In this document: positions 18,795-29,139 of the stretch, piece after piece | How positions within the stretch are numbered: the first letter of the stretch is position 1 | How the letters are laid out: every line of letters starts with the position of its first letter | NCBI RefSeq assembly: GCF_001423585.1 | Contig: NZ_LMOP01000008.1 | Span: forward strand, 254,949 to 318,948 | Source: Xanthomonas sp. Leaf148 | Lineage (GTDB): Bacteria > Pseudomonadota > Gammaproteobacteria > Xanthomonadales > Xanthomonadaceae | DNA length: 64,000 nt | Direction: 5' to 3' | Notes under the pieces: model-generated | The model's input: only the letters and a program-made list of their open reading frames with translations | Told to the model about the DNA's origin: nothing | The model's database searches: none | Position numbers and translations under genes: made by a program

Positions 18795-20585
18795 ATGAAG
18801 CCACTCGTTCTCGCCGTTGCGCTGGCGCTCGGTTCTTCGTTGCCGTTGCAGGCACAGACGGGCAAGACCGCGCCCACACAACCCGCCAGCCCGGCCTGGG
18901 TGCAGACCAGCAACGGCTATGCGCAGATTCTGCTCAACGCGCAGGCGCCGTTCCAGCCCGAATACGCCAGCTTCTTCGGTGTGCCCGGCTACGACGATCA
19001 GGTTGTCGACCTGGGGCCGGACAACGCCGCGCGTTATCGCGATGCCATGCGCAAGGCGCGCGCCACGCTGCAAACCAAGCTCGCCACCGAGCGCGATGCC
19101 AACGTGCGCCAGGACCTGCAGATCATGATCGGCGCTGCCGAGCAGAACATCGAAGGCAGCGAGCTCAACGAGCGTTATCTGTTGCCCTGGAGCGACGCGC
19201 CTGAGGCGGTCTTCAGTGGTCTCAACGGTCTGCTGTCCGACCAGACTGTGCCCGAGCGCCGCGCCAAAGCGCTGGACCGCCTCAAGCGTTATGTCGGCCT
19301 GGTGCCGGGGAGCACGCCCACCACCACGCTAGCGCGCCAGCGCTACGAGGAAAAGCTGAGCAACAAGGCGTTGCTGCAGCCCACCCAGCGCGAAGTGGAA
19401 CAGGCGCTGGCCAACGTGGACACCTACGTCGCAGGCATCGGCGAGTTGTTCGCCAAGTACAAGATCGCTGGCACCGACGAAGCGCTCAAGGCCATGTCCA
19501 CCCAGCTCAAGGATTACGCCAGCTGGACCCGCACCAACGTGCTGCCCAAGGCGCGTAAGGACACCCGTCTGCCCGAGCCGCTGTATGCGTTCCAGCTCAA
19601 GCAGGTCGGCATCGATATCGCCCCGCAGGTGCTGATCCAGCGCGCGCAGCTGGAATTCATGGAAACGCGCTCAGCCATGCGCCAGCTCGCCCCGCTGGTG
19701 GCCAAGGCCAAGGGCGTGCAGGGTAGCGATTATGTGCAGGTGATCCGTGCGCTCAAGGGCAACACCATCGCCGACGACCAGCTGGAAACCTACTACCGCG
19801 GCGTGATCGACCAGATCGACCCGATCATTCGTCAGCAGCGCATCGTCGATGTGCCCAACCGCCCGATGCAGATGCGCCTGGGCAGTGCCGCCGAAAGCGC
19901 TGCGCAACCGGCACCGCACTTCCTGCCGGCACCGCTGATCGGCAATACCGGTCAGCAAGGCCAGTTCGTGCTGCCGTTGGGCAACCCGACCGCCGACGGC
20001 GCCAAGAAGGAGCAGTACGACGACTTCAACTTCGGCTCGGCCGCCTGGACGCTCAGCGCGCACGAAGGCCGCCCTGGCCACGAACTGCAGTTCACCGCCA
20101 TGGTCGAACGCGGCGTCTCGCTGGCGCGCAGCATGTTCGCGTTCAACTCGGTCAACGTCGAAGGCTGGGCGCTGTATGCCGAAGCCGAAATGGTCCCGTA
20201 CGAGCCGCTCGACGGGCAGCTGATCGCCCTGCAGTTCCGCCTGCTGCGCGCCGCCCGCGCCATGCTCGACCCCATGCTCAACCTGGGCCTGATCGACCGC
20301 GAACGCGCCCGCCAGGTACTGGAAGACGACGTCGGCCTTTCGCCGGCGATGACCCGCCAGGAACTGGACCGTTACACCGTCCGCGCCCCCGGCCAGGCCG
20401 GCAGTTACTTCTACGGGTACACCCGCATCCTCGAACTGCGCATGCGCACCGAACTGGCGCTAGGCAAGAAGTTCGACCGCCTGGCGTTCAACAACTTCCT
20501 GCTCGACCAGGGCCTGCTCCCGCCGGACCAGCTGGCCAAGGCAGTGGAGACGCAGTTCGTTCCGGCGCAGCAGAACAAGCGCTGA
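18795..20585 (+). CDS. DUF885-family periplasmic protein, probable metallopeptidase
   Basis: A 596-residue protein with a signal peptide (MKPLVLAVALALGSSLPLQAQ). The family signature HEGRPGHELQ lies near residue 418, followed by EGWALYAEAE about 35 residues later. The spaced His and Glu residues are the likely zinc ligands of this DUF885 family, whose members are thought to be peptidases. An upstream ATG at 18738 would hide the signal peptide and was rejected. It follows two genes in the same direction, including DPP IV, which fits peptide breakdown in the periplasm. Confidence 0.85.
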   Translation: MKPLVLAVALALGSSLPLQAQTGKTAPTQPASPAWVQTSNGYAQILLNAQAPFQPEYASFFGVPGYDDQVVDLGPDNAARYRDAMRKARATLQTKLATERDANVRQDLQIMIGAAEQNIEGSELNERYLLPWSDAPEAVFSGLNGLLSDQTVPERRAKALDRLKRYVGLVPGSTPTTTLARQRYEEKLSNKALLQPTQREVEQALANVDTYVAGIGELFAKYKIAGTDEALKAMSTQLKDYASWTRTNVLPKARKDTRLPEPLYAFQLKQVGIDIAPQVLIQRAQLEFMETRSAMRQLAPLVAKAKGVQGSDYVQVIRALKGNTIADDQLETYYRGVIDQIDPIIRQQRIVDVPNRPMQMRLGSAAESAAQPAPHFLPAPLIGNTGQQGQFVLPLGNPTADGAKKEQYDDFNFGSAAWTLSAHEGRPGHELQFTAMVERGVSLARSMFAFNSVNVEGWALYAEAEMVPYEPLDGQLIALQFRLLRAARAMLDPMLNLGLIDRERARQVLEDDVGLSPAMTRQELDRYTVRAPGQAGSYFYGYTRILELRMRTELALGKKFDRLAFNNFLLDQGLLPPDQLAKAVETQFVPAQQNKR

Positions 20586-20661
20586 GCACAAGGCGCAACA
20601 CTGGCATGCGGCAGCGGTCGTCAGCCGCCTCATGCCTGCGTTGTTTAAAGCCGTTGGACGG

Positions 20662-21117
20662 TTAGCGCGCTGGAGGTGGTGCGGCCGGCATGGCGCCGGT
20701 TTCCGCCCCCGCCGGCACCCAGATCGCCATCCCAGCCGCGCGCTTTTGCGTGGTCGGAATGCCGATCCCCAAACCGCCGCCGACGCGGCCGCCGTAGCTG
20801 CCACCGCCGACCGACAGGCCGCCGCCGGAGCGCTCGGAGCCGACGCCGACGATGACCACGCCGTTGGCGCCGAGCTTGGCGGCTTCGCGTTTGAGCCGTT
20901 GCACGGCGGCATCGGTCTGGCCCTGGGTGCCGAAGCCGGCGGCGCTGGTGGATTCGAGCTGGGCGATCTCCATCGAGCCGACCGGTGCGTGCGAATAGAC
21001 CTGCACCTGGGTGGGGTCGATCGGCGCGCGCGCCTGGCCGAGCATCACCTTGGAGCTGCTGGCGCAGCCGGCCAGCAGCAGGGCCAGTGCAGCGCCGACG
21101 ACGAAATGCCTGTTCAT
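20662..21117 (-). CDS. Small lipoprotein with heavy-metal/DUF4156-like domain
   Basis: A 151-residue lipoprotein (MNRHFVVGAALALLLAGC). The conserved part reads QARAPIDPTQVQVYSH ... LKREAAKLGANGVVIVGVG, seen in small envelope lipoproteins that carry a YbjQ/DUF4156-like fold. A Gly/Ser-rich stretch (about residues 97-120) and an Ala/Pro-rich tail follow. The frame is open up to 21378, but that extension lies in a dispersed repeat. Function unknown. Confidence 0.75.
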   Translation of the reverse strand: MNRHFVVGAALALLLAGCASSSKVMLGQARAPIDPTQVQVYSHAPVGSMEIAQLESTSAAGFGTQGQTDAAVQRLKREAAKLGANGVVIVGVGSERSGGGLSVGGGSYGGRVGGGLGIGIPTTQKRAAGMAIWVPAGAETGAMPAAPPPAR

Positions 21118-21171
21118 GATGTGGCCCCCTGAATGATGGTGATGACGGCGATGATCCGGCGCCCGGACTGA

Positions 21172-21317
21172 AGAGTGGCTAACACGAGGTAACAAACCGC
21201 CGTCAGATGGGTGCTGGCGACGTGGAGGAGCCACTGTGTACGGGCGGTCCAGTCCGCACCGAGCGCCCCCCGCGGCACCTGGCGGCGGCTGCCCAATGGG
21301 TTTGTCAGTCGCACTGG
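21172..21317 (+). repeat. MITE-like dispersed repeat, copy C
   Basis: It starts AGAGTGGCTAAC, holds CCGTCAGATGGGTG in place of the shared core, and ends GGTTTGTCAGTCGCACTGG. It fills most of the gap between the lipoprotein gene and the small membrane protein gene and is more diverged than copies A, E and F. Confidence 0.6.
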
Positions 21318-21459
21318 ATCGCTCCGTGCCTCGTCGCACCCTAGCCACGCCCATGTGAGGCTGCTGCCAAGCCGCCATTGGTCAGGGTGACCACCCGCCC
21401 ACGGCGTCTTGGCAGCCGCCCCGTTAAGCTCGGTGTTTCTTCGATAGACGAGGTGGCAC

Positions 21460-21708
21460 GTGGGATTGATCAGCCTGCTCTGGGGCATTGTGGCGCTGCT
21501 GTGGATGGTGCTGGCCTTTATTCCATTGCTGGGATGGGGCAACTGGTTCCTGATTCCGTTCGCGGCAGTGGGTGCGCTGATCGCGGCGATCGCGCTGTTG
21601 TTCACCTCGGCCGGCAACCGCGGCCGGGCCAAGACCGGCTTGCTGCTCAATGCTCTGGTGATCGTGGTTGGAGTGATGCGCCTGAGCCTGGGTGGCGGGG
21701 TGATCTAG
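21460..21708 (+). CDS. Small hydrophobic membrane protein
   Basis: An 82-residue protein with two to three membrane segments (about residues 3-22, 27-48 and 60-75) and a basic GNRGRAK loop. The start is GTG, preceded by a GAGGTGG ribosome site. No family function is recognised; such proteins occur widely in Xanthomonadaceae. Confidence 0.65.
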   Translation: MGLISLLWGIVALLWMVLAFIPLLGWGNWFLIPFAAVGALIAAIALLFTSAGNRGRAKTGLLLNALVIVVGVMRLSLGGGVI

Positions 21709-21905
21709 GCCGCTTTCGACAAGGCGGCGAGGCACATGTGCGCCGGGGGTTGTCGACGCACGCATCGGGCAGGGTTTGCATCCCCAGCCTTGGCAGCGCT
21801 GCCCGACCTGCAGATAGGCCACGCCGATAGCGGCGTGCCATGCCGTTGCAGCGCTGCGACACTGCGTCGCAGCGCGTCCCGCGCGCGATGGCGGGCGTAA
21901 ACTGA

Positions 21906-22919
<1,014 letters not shown>

Positions 22920-23293
22920 GCGCAACCAGACGTGCTGCGTGGAGCGGCGCTGTGGCGGCATCTTTCGTGGATGCCGCTGCAGGTGGATGCGATGTAGTGA
23001 AGCAGGTCGTCGATCGTTTCGCTCGGATCTTCCGCGTGTTTGCACGGACCGGTAAGCCCGGCCTGCTTCGCGCTGCAGCGATTGATCTGATGCCATGCGA
23101 TCGACCTCCCGCACCTGGCACGGCGCCGGCCTGACAACACAGGCCGACAACTAAGCATTGATCCGGATGCGCAGGAGCCGTCATCGGGCAGACCGCCTAC
23201 GAGACCACGCAACCGCGATCGAACCAAGTGCGTCAGCTGCGATAACGATTCTCATCTACAATAGCGGGCCTTGTTGCTTCAGGTTGTTCGCGC
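22920..23293. other. Gap with Fur-box-like site
   Basis: No gene is supported. A Fur-like site lies at 23241-23259 near its right end, just before the reductase fusion gene. Confidence 0.5.
23241..23259. promoter_or_regulatory. Fur-box-like operator
   Basis: GATAACGATTCTCATCTAC matches the 19-bp Fur consensus GATAATGATAATCATTATC at 13 positions, including both outer GATAA/GAT and TCAT cores. It lies 34 bases upstream of the start of the PepSY/flavodoxin reductase gene. Confidence 0.65.
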
Positions 23294-25828
23294 GTGTTCA
23301 AGACGGTTCTGTTCCAACTGCACTGGCTGCTCGGCATCACCGCCGGGCTGGTGCTGTCGGTGATGGGCGTGACCGGCGCGCTGATGTCCTTCGAGAACGA
23401 AATCGTGCGGCTGGCCAACCCGGCCATCGCGCAGCTGGCGGTGCGGCATGCGGCCGGCGAGCGTGTGTTGCCGGTGGATGTGTTGCTGCAGCGCCTCGAC
23501 TTGCTGCCGCGCGACGCAGGAAAACAGCAGGCGGTGACGCGCATGCTGATCGATCCCACCGGCGCGCGGCCATCCACTGCACGTCTGGCGGGCAAGGGCG
23601 GGGGGCGCGTGTACTTCGATCCTTACACCGGCGCGCGTGTCGCCGCACCGCGCCTGAGCGGGGCGTTTGCGTTCATCGAGGACCTGCACCGCAATCTGAC
23701 TGCGGGTAAGCGCGGCCAGGCAGTGACCGGGGCGTGCGCCTTGATCCTGCTGTTTTTCTGCGCGTCCGGGCTGTATCTGCGTTGGCCGCGGCGCTGGTGG
23801 AGCCTGCGAACCTGGTGGGTGGTGGAATGGCGGCGGCAGGGGCGCAGTTTTCTGTGGAGCCTGCACGCGGTGTTCGGCACCTGGTGTCTGCTGGTCTATC
23901 TGCTGGTCGCGCTGACCGGGCTGACTTGGTCGTACGACTGGTACCGCGACGGCATGGTGGCCTTGCTCGGAAAGGAGCCGGCCATGCGCGGCGACGGGGG
24001 CAACCATCGGCCGGCGACGGTGAATTTCGCACGTGTGCAGCGCACCTTGGACGGTTTCCCGGGCACCCATCACGCCGCGCTGGATCTGCGGGTGCCCACC
24101 CGTGCCGGGCAGCCAATGAGCGTGCGGTTTTTGCCGGACCGGCCCGACCACGATCGCGCCTACGACAATCTGGAAATCGACGCCGCCAGCGGCGCCTTGC
24201 TGCAGCGCCAGGATTACGCGCGGCTGCCGCGCGGCCAGCAATGGCTGGTGAGCATGTTCCCGCTGCATTCGGGCAGTTTCTTCGGCTTGCCGGGGCGCAT
24301 CGTGGTGATGCTGGCGAGCCTCGGCATGTCGGTGTTCTTCATCAGCGGCTGGATGCTGTACCTGGATCGCCGCCGCAAGAAGCGCGAGTTGCGCGCCGCA
24401 CGCGTGGTGCTGCAGAGCGCACCGCCGGCCTCGCAGGCCGAGCCGTGGTTGATCGCCTTCGCCAGCCAGAGCGGCTTTGCCGAACGGCTGGCCTGGCAGG
24501 CGGCCGGGCATCTGCAAGCGGCCGGCCTGCCGGTGCAGGTGCGCGCGCTGGCGCAGGTGGATGCGCAGCAACTGCGGGCCACCCGGCACGCCTTGCTGGT
24601 GATCAGCACGTTCGGCGATGGCGAGCCGCCGGATGCGGCGCGCGCGTTCGAGCGCGAACTGATGCGCCAACGCATCGGCTTGCCGCAGCTGGCTTACGCG
24701 GTGCTGGCATTGGGCGACCGCCAATATGCGCAGTTTTGCGGGTTTTCGCGGCGTATCGAGCAGTGGTTGGACGCGCAGAGTGCACGCGCGTTGTTTCCCA
24801 CCGTGGAAATGGACAACGCCGATCCGCAGGCGCTGGCGCAATGGCATGCGCAGCTGGCGCAGATTGCCGGCGCGCCGCTGGCCGCGGTTGCGCTGACGCG
24901 TCCGCGCCTGAGCCAGTGGGCGCTGTCGTCGCGCACCCATCTCAACCCGGGCAGCGAGGGCGCGCCGATCTGGCGCATCGACCTGCAGCCACCGCTTGAG
25001 GCGCACTGGCAGGCGGGCGATATCCTCGAAGTGCAGCCTGCGCACGCCGATGCGCAGGTGCGTGAGTGTCTGGCAGCGTGGGGCCTGCCGTCCGATGCGT
25101 TGGTGCATGTCGATGCGCAGTTGCTGCCGCTGCATCAGGCCGCTGCCGAGCGTGTGCTGCCGCCCGCGCCCGCGACGTCGCCCGCGCCGTGTCCGGATCC
25201 ACAGGCCTGGCTGGATGCCTGCGACTGGTTGCCCACGCGCGACTACTCGCTGGCCAGCGTGCCGGCCGATGGCGTGGCCACGGCGGTGGTGCGCCTGACC
25301 ACCCGTAGCGATGGCAGTCCAGGGCTGGGCTCGGGCTGGTTGATCTGTCATGCGCCGATGGGGGCGGCAGTGCGCGCGCGGCTGCGCACCAATCCCGGCT
25401 TCCATCGCATCGAAGCGGCGCCGATGGTGTTGATCGGCAACGGCACCGGCATCGCCGGTTTGCGCGCCTTGTTGCGCGAGGCCGAGCTGGCCAACGTGCA
25501 CGGGCATTGGCTGCTGTTCGGCGAACGCAATGCCGCACACGACCGGCTGTTGGCCGACGAACTGCATGCCTGGCAGGCAAGCAGTCATCTGCAACAACTG
25601 GACTGGGTGTTCTCGCGCGATCAGCCGCACAAGCGCTACGTGCAGCATCAATTGCGCGATGCCGGCGACGCGCTACGGCACTGGATCGATCGCGGTGCGG
25701 TGATCCATGTCTGCGGCAGCCTGGACAGCATGGCGCGCGCGGTCGACGTCACGCTGCGCGAACTGCTGGGCGACACCCGCGTGGACGCGCTGACTGCAGC
25801 GGGCCGCTATCGGCGCGATGTGTACTGA
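23294..25828 (+). CDS. PepSY-membrane/flavodoxin/FAD-NADPH reductase fusion
   Basis: An 844-residue fusion. An N-terminal PepSY_TM part (about residues 1-370) has four membrane helices. It is followed by a flavodoxin (about 390-530, with FASQSGFAERLAW and STFGDGEPPD), an FAD-binding domain with the RDYSLAS motif (about 645) and a C-terminal NADPH domain (LIGNGTGIAGL, about 715). The order fits electrons passing from NADPH via FAD and FMN to the membrane haem-like PepSY part. Proteins of this type are linked to reduction of ferric siderophores, and the Fur-box-like site upstream supports iron control. The start is GTG. Confidence 0.9.
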   Translation: MFKTVLFQLHWLLGITAGLVLSVMGVTGALMSFENEIVRLANPAIAQLAVRHAAGERVLPVDVLLQRLDLLPRDAGKQQAVTRMLIDPTGARPSTARLAGKGGGRVYFDPYTGARVAAPRLSGAFAFIEDLHRNLTAGKRGQAVTGACALILLFFCASGLYLRWPRRWWSLRTWWVVEWRRQGRSFLWSLHAVFGTWCLLVYLLVALTGLTWSYDWYRDGMVALLGKEPAMRGDGGNHRPATVNFARVQRTLDGFPGTHHAALDLRVPTRAGQPMSVRFLPDRPDHDRAYDNLEIDAASGALLQRQDYARLPRGQQWLVSMFPLHSGSFFGLPGRIVVMLASLGMSVFFISGWMLYLDRRRKKRELRAARVVLQSAPPASQAEPWLIAFASQSGFAERLAWQAAGHLQAAGLPVQVRALAQVDAQQLRATRHALLVISTFGDGEPPDAARAFERELMRQRIGLPQLAYAVLALGDRQYAQFCGFSRRIEQWLDAQSARALFPTVEMDNADPQALAQWHAQLAQIAGAPLAAVALTRPRLSQWALSSRTHLNPGSEGAPIWRIDLQPPLEAHWQAGDILEVQPAHADAQVRECLAAWGLPSDALVHVDAQLLPLHQAAAERVLPPAPATSPAPCPDPQAWLDACDWLPTRDYSLASVPADGVATAVVRLTTRSDGSPGLGSGWLICHAPMGAAVRARLRTNPGFHRIEAAPMVLIGNGTGIAGLRALLREAELANVHGHWLLFGERNAAHDRLLADELHAWQASSHLQQLDWVFSRDQPHKRYVQHQLRDAGDALRHWIDRGAVIHVCGSLDSMARAVDVTLRELLGDTRVDALTAAGRYRRDVY

Positions 25829-25869
25829 GCGCAGTCATGACCACTGCGTCGCAGCCTTGGAGGGGCTAA

Positions 25870-26021
25870 GGAACCTCTGAATAACTCATGACCCAGCGAG
25901 ACAAATTTGCAATCTGGCCTGATCACGACAATCGCCGTCGCTGAAAATCAAGCACTTGCGCGTGATTTAGTCTGTCCAAGGCGTCGATCGGAAGCCTATG
26001 AAAGAGTTGTTCAGAGCTTCC
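25870..26021. mobile_element. 152-bp MITE-like element or IS remnant
   Basis: Imperfect terminal inverted repeats GGAACCTCTGAATAACTC and the reverse complement of GGAAGCTCTGAACAACTC (16 of 18 match) bound a non-coding 152-bp interval. The ends resemble those of Xanthomonadaceae insertion sequences, but no transposase remains. Confidence 0.65.
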
Positions 26022-26052
26022 CTAACAACATATCAAAGCCTGGTTGGTCGAG

Positions 26053-26153
26053 TGTGCGGCGCCCTCACCGCTCGCGGGACACGCCGTGAATCCGTCCTTG
26101 GAGGCTCGGTGGCGGCATCCATGCCGCCACACGGTCCCGCAAGCGGCGAGAGC
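26053..26153. repeat. Palindromic dispersed repeat unit 1
   Basis: A perfect inner palindrome GTGGCGGCAT-CC-ATGCCGCCAC (26109-26130) is flanked by longer imperfect arms (CGCTCGCGGGAC ... GTCCCGCAAGCGGCGAG). Confidence 0.7.
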
Positions 26154-26217
26154 ACCGAACCATAGAGTTTGCTGATTGTTTTGCTGAAAGCCATGCACAC
26201 CGATCATCTCAACTGGT

Positions 26218-26320
26218 CCTTGCCCGGCTACCGTCGCGGGACCTTACGCGGCATGGATGCCGCGTAAGAGCTTACAAGGACGTACTTGCAGCGTGTCCCG
26301 CGATGGTGGCCGGGCAAGGG
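26218..26320. repeat. Palindromic dispersed repeat unit 2
   Basis: A perfect inner palindrome CTTACGCGGCAT-GG-ATGCCGCGTAAG (26243-26268) lies inside outer arms (CCTTGCCCGGCTACCGTCGCG ... CGCGATGGTGGCCGGGCAAGG, imperfect). Its inner core GCGGCAT/ATGCCGC is shared with unit 1. Confidence 0.7.
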
Positions 26321-26473
26321 CCCTGCAGCCACGCCGCCGATCAAGCCGCAAGTCACAACCAAGCCGCAGCGCAGCTGCGCTGCATTGAAGACCCACATCC
26401 TCCGCTTTGAAATAGACCAGCGCGAAGTGCTTTGCCAGCGGCTCTTAGTTTGACTTCGCGCATCCATCCGCCC

Positions 26474-27355
26474 TCAGCGGCAGCTGGCATCGCCCTCCAC
26501 CGCCGGCACCTTCATCCGGTAGAGATCCAGCTGGCCCGCGCGTGGTGCACGTGCGCTGCCGGTCACCAGCAGTTCGCCCGGTTTGGACGCATCCACCACC
26601 GCCGCAAACGTGCGCTCTTGCGGCCCGTTGAACGACAGCGGCAACGGCTGGCCCTGGGCGTAGTGCCCGTTGTTGCATGCGGCCAGCAGCAACTGGCTGG
26701 GGCCATCGACAGCACCGCGCGCCCATACCAGGCCACGCCCGTCGCCGAGCCAGGCCGCATCCAGTTCGTCGGCCGCGGTATTGATGTCGCGCAGTGGGGC
26801 AGGCGCGGTGAACGCGCGGCCGTCCCAGCGCGCCACAAACACGTCCAGGCCGCCGGCACCGCCGTGGCCATCGCTCGCGAACAGCAGGCGCGTGCAGTCC
26901 AGCGACAGGCTCGGTGCGCGCTCGTTGCCGCGGCTGTTGATCGCCGCACCCAGTGATTGCACCGCGCCCAGGCCGCCTTGCGCATCCACCGGCACGCGGT
27001 ACAGATCGCTGCCACCGGCGCCACCGGGCCGCGACGAGGCGAACAACAGCCAGCGTCCATCGGCACTGAACAGCGGCGTGATCTCGTCCTGGGCGGTGTT
27101 GAGCGGCAGCGGTTGCGCGTCCTGCCAGCGCCCGCCGCGCAGCTGCGCCTGCCACAGGTCCCAACCCCCGGCGCCGCCGGCGCGGTCGCTGGCCCAGACG
27201 ATGCGCTGCCCGTCCGGGCTGAGCGTGGCGTGCGCCTCGTTGGCCGGCGTGGACACCACACCCATGCCTTCGATGCCGAACTCGGCAAGTCCCGACGCGG
27301 ACGGGACGAAGAGTAAACTCGCCGCCAGCGCGAGCGGCGTCCATCGAAGTTGCAT
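26474..27355 (-). CDS. Secreted TolB-like beta-propeller protein (PD40 repeats)
   Basis: A 293-residue protein with a signal peptide (MQLRWTPLALAASLLF...ASG). At least four repeats of the PD40 type are visible: LSPDGQRIVWASDR, FSADGRWLLFASSR, LSLDCTRLLFASDG and WLGDGRGLVWARG. These form a beta-propeller like the C-terminal half of TolB. No enzyme motif is seen, so it is probably a binding or scaffold protein in the periplasm. A start seven codons upstream (27373) is possible but gives a weaker signal peptide. It is transcribed away from aroE. Confidence 0.75.
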   Translation of the reverse strand: MQLRWTPLALAASLLFVPSASGLAEFGIEGMGVVSTPANEAHATLSPDGQRIVWASDRAGGAGGWDLWQAQLRGGRWQDAQPLPLNTAQDEITPLFSADGRWLLFASSRPGGAGGSDLYRVPVDAQGGLGAVQSLGAAINSRGNERAPSLSLDCTRLLFASDGHGGAGGLDVFVARWDGRAFTAPAPLRDINTAADELDAAWLGDGRGLVWARGAVDGPSQLLLAACNNGHYAQGQPLPLSFNGPQERTFAAVVDASKPGELLVTGSARAPRAGQLDLYRMKVPAVEGDASCR

Positions 27356-27407
27356 GCGGTGTTCCTGCTCCAAGTCGCGCCCAGTCTAGTCAACCAGAGA
27401 GCGTTTC

Positions 27408-28259
27408 ATGCCCGTATCCCGTTATGCCGTGTTCGGTCACCCTGTCGCCCATTCGCTGTCGCCGGCCATCCATGCCGACTTCGGCAAGCAGACCGGCATC
27501 GCGCTGGACTACACCGCCATCGATGCGCCGCCGGACGCGTTCGCCAGCACGCTGCAGCGCTTCGCCGACGAAGGCGGCAAGGGCGCAAACGTCACCCTGC
27601 CGTTGAAGGAGGCCGCCTTTGCGCTGGCCGCCAGCCTGAGCGATCGCGCGCAGCTGGCCGGAGCGGTGAACACGCTGGTGCGTAACGATGGCCAATGGCA
27701 GGGCGACAACACTGACGGCGTTGGCCTGGTGCGTGACCTCACCGATCGCCACGGCCTGGATCTGCGCGGTCGTCGCGTGTTGCTGCTGGGCGCCGGCGGC
27801 GCCGCACGCGGGGTGGCACCGGCGCTGCTGGATGCCGGCATCACCGAGATGGTGGTGGTGAACCGCTCGCCCGAGCGCGCCGACGCGTTGTGCGATGCGC
27901 TGGGCGAACCCGGCCGGGTGGTGTCGCGCTACATCGAAGACCTGCGCGAACTGGGCGACTTCGAACTGATCGTCAACGCCACTGCCGCCGGGCGCGACCG
28001 CGACGCCGGTGCGTTCTCACTGCCGCTGGGCCTGGTCAACAGCCTGACCGCCGCGGTGGATCTCAACTACGGCGAAACCGCCATCGCGTTCCTGGCCTGG
28101 GCACGCGCGGCGCACTGTCGTTACGCCATCGATGGCCTGGGCATGCTGGTGGAGCAGGCCGCGGAAAGTTTCGCGTTGTGGCATGGCGTGCGTCCGGACA
28201 CCGACCCGGTCTATGCCGCGCTGCGCGCGCGCGACGCCGTGCTGGTCAGCGCGGACTGA
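27408..28259 (+). CDS. aroE: Shikimate dehydrogenase
   Basis: A 283-residue enzyme that reduces 3-dehydroshikimate to shikimate with NADPH in aromatic amino-acid synthesis. Characteristic segments are the shikimate site [10 protein letters not shown] (about residue 9), [11 protein letters not shown] with the catalytic Lys (about residue 66), [12 protein letters not shown], and the NADP loop [11 protein letters not shown] with the phosphate-binding NRSPER. Full length for the family. Confidence 0.97.
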   Translation: MPVSRYAVFGHPVAHSLSPAIHADFGKQTGIALDYTAIDAPPDAFASTLQRFADEGGKGANVTLPLKEAAFALAASLSDRAQLAGAVNTLVRNDGQWQGDNTDGVGLVRDLTDRHGLDLRGRRVLLLGAGGAARGVAPALLDAGITEMVVVNRSPERADALCDALGEPGRVVSRYIEDLRELGDFELIVNATAAGRDRDAGAFSLPLGLVNSLTAAVDLNYGETAIAFLAWARAAHCRYAIDGLGMLVEQAAESFALWHGVRPDTDPVYAALRARDAVLVSAD

Positions 28260-28269
28260 GCCGTTGCCC

Positions 28270-28623
28270 ATGACCACCACCGACATCCTGCTCAGCCTGA
28301 TCACCAGCCTGCTGTCGCGGGTGCCGATGCTGATCGCCTTGTTGCTGGGGCTGGTGCTGCTGTGGCGCGCCCCGCACGGGCCGCTGCGGCGTGCCGCGTT
28401 GGCCGGGCTGTGGCTGCTGCTGGGCTGTGTGCTGGCCGAGGTGGCCTTGCAGGCGATTCCGATGCTGTTGCTGCAGCAAGGCAACGTGCGCCAGATTGGT
28501 CTGGTGATGGGCGTCGGCCGCTTCGTACTGACCGCCGTGCAAGGCGTCGGCATCGGCGTGCTGGTCTGGACCCTGGCGCGCAGCCTGCAACGGCTGCCGC
28601 CTGCTGCGGGTCCGCGCGCATGA
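28270..28623 (+). CDS. Small multi-pass membrane protein
   Basis: A 117-residue protein with about three to four membrane segments (residues 5-28, 37-60 and 78-103). It starts 10 bases after aroE and its stop overlaps the start of the next small membrane-protein gene, so all three appear to be one transcript. No known function. Confidence 0.65.
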   Translation: MTTTDILLSLITSLLSRVPMLIALLLGLVLLWRAPHGPLRRAALAGLWLLLGCVLAEVALQAIPMLLLQQGNVRQIGLVMGVGRFVLTAVQGVGIGVLVWTLARSLQRLPPAAGPRA

Positions 28624-28847
28624 TCCCGCTCAAGGCGTTGGCGCTCGTTCTGGTCGGGCTGATCTGTGCAGGGCAGGGCGGTTGGACGTTGCTGCATCCG
28701 CAGGCGCTGGCCACCGTCAACCGGGGCGGACTGCTGTACGAACGCTTCGGTCCGGCCGGTGTGGGCATCGGCATGCTGGCGATGGGCGTGGCCATGGCCG
28801 TGATCGGCGTGGTCTGGGCGCGCTACGCCTGGCCGCGACGCGGTTGA
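28620..28847 (+). CDS. Small membrane protein
   Basis: A 75-residue protein with two membrane helices (about residues 4-26 and 45-69) and the conserved-looking loop HPQALATVNRGGLLYERFGPAG. The start overlaps the previous stop (ATGA), indicating coupling. Function unknown. Confidence 0.6.
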   Translation: MIPLKALALVLVGLICAGQGGWTLLHPQALATVNRGGLLYERFGPAGVGIGMLAMGVAMAVIGVVWARYAWPRRG

Positions 28848-29139
28848 TCCAACATTCCACAGAGGCCAGCTGTGGGGTGTCCGCGGCGGTCGCCGGTCTT
28901 CGAGCACCGCCAACGCAACTCTGAGTGGCGCCCAGAAGGACCCGGGTTGATCGAAAGCGGCAAGCGCAGCGTGCACGCAGATCCCGCGTGCAGCATTCGC
29001 CGCCATCTGCTGATGTGCGCGCTTGTGTCATCCGCTCCGGACATCGGTCCCCAAACCGCGAAACGGCACCCGGCAAACAGGTTCAGCTGCCGCGCGTATC
29101 GGTCGCAGGCGCTGCGCCGGTCCGTGCGAAAATAGCGCG

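Larger units (their letters stand above)
25829..26473. other. Repeat-filled gap
   Basis: No gene is supported. The gap consists mainly of a MITE-like element (25870-26021) and two palindromic repeat units (26053-26153 and 26218-26320). Confidence 0.6.

Noticed and set aside
28848..29139. An N-terminal extension of DinG from 29023
   Set aside because: The upstream residues show no helicase similarity, and the conserved family start is at 29140.
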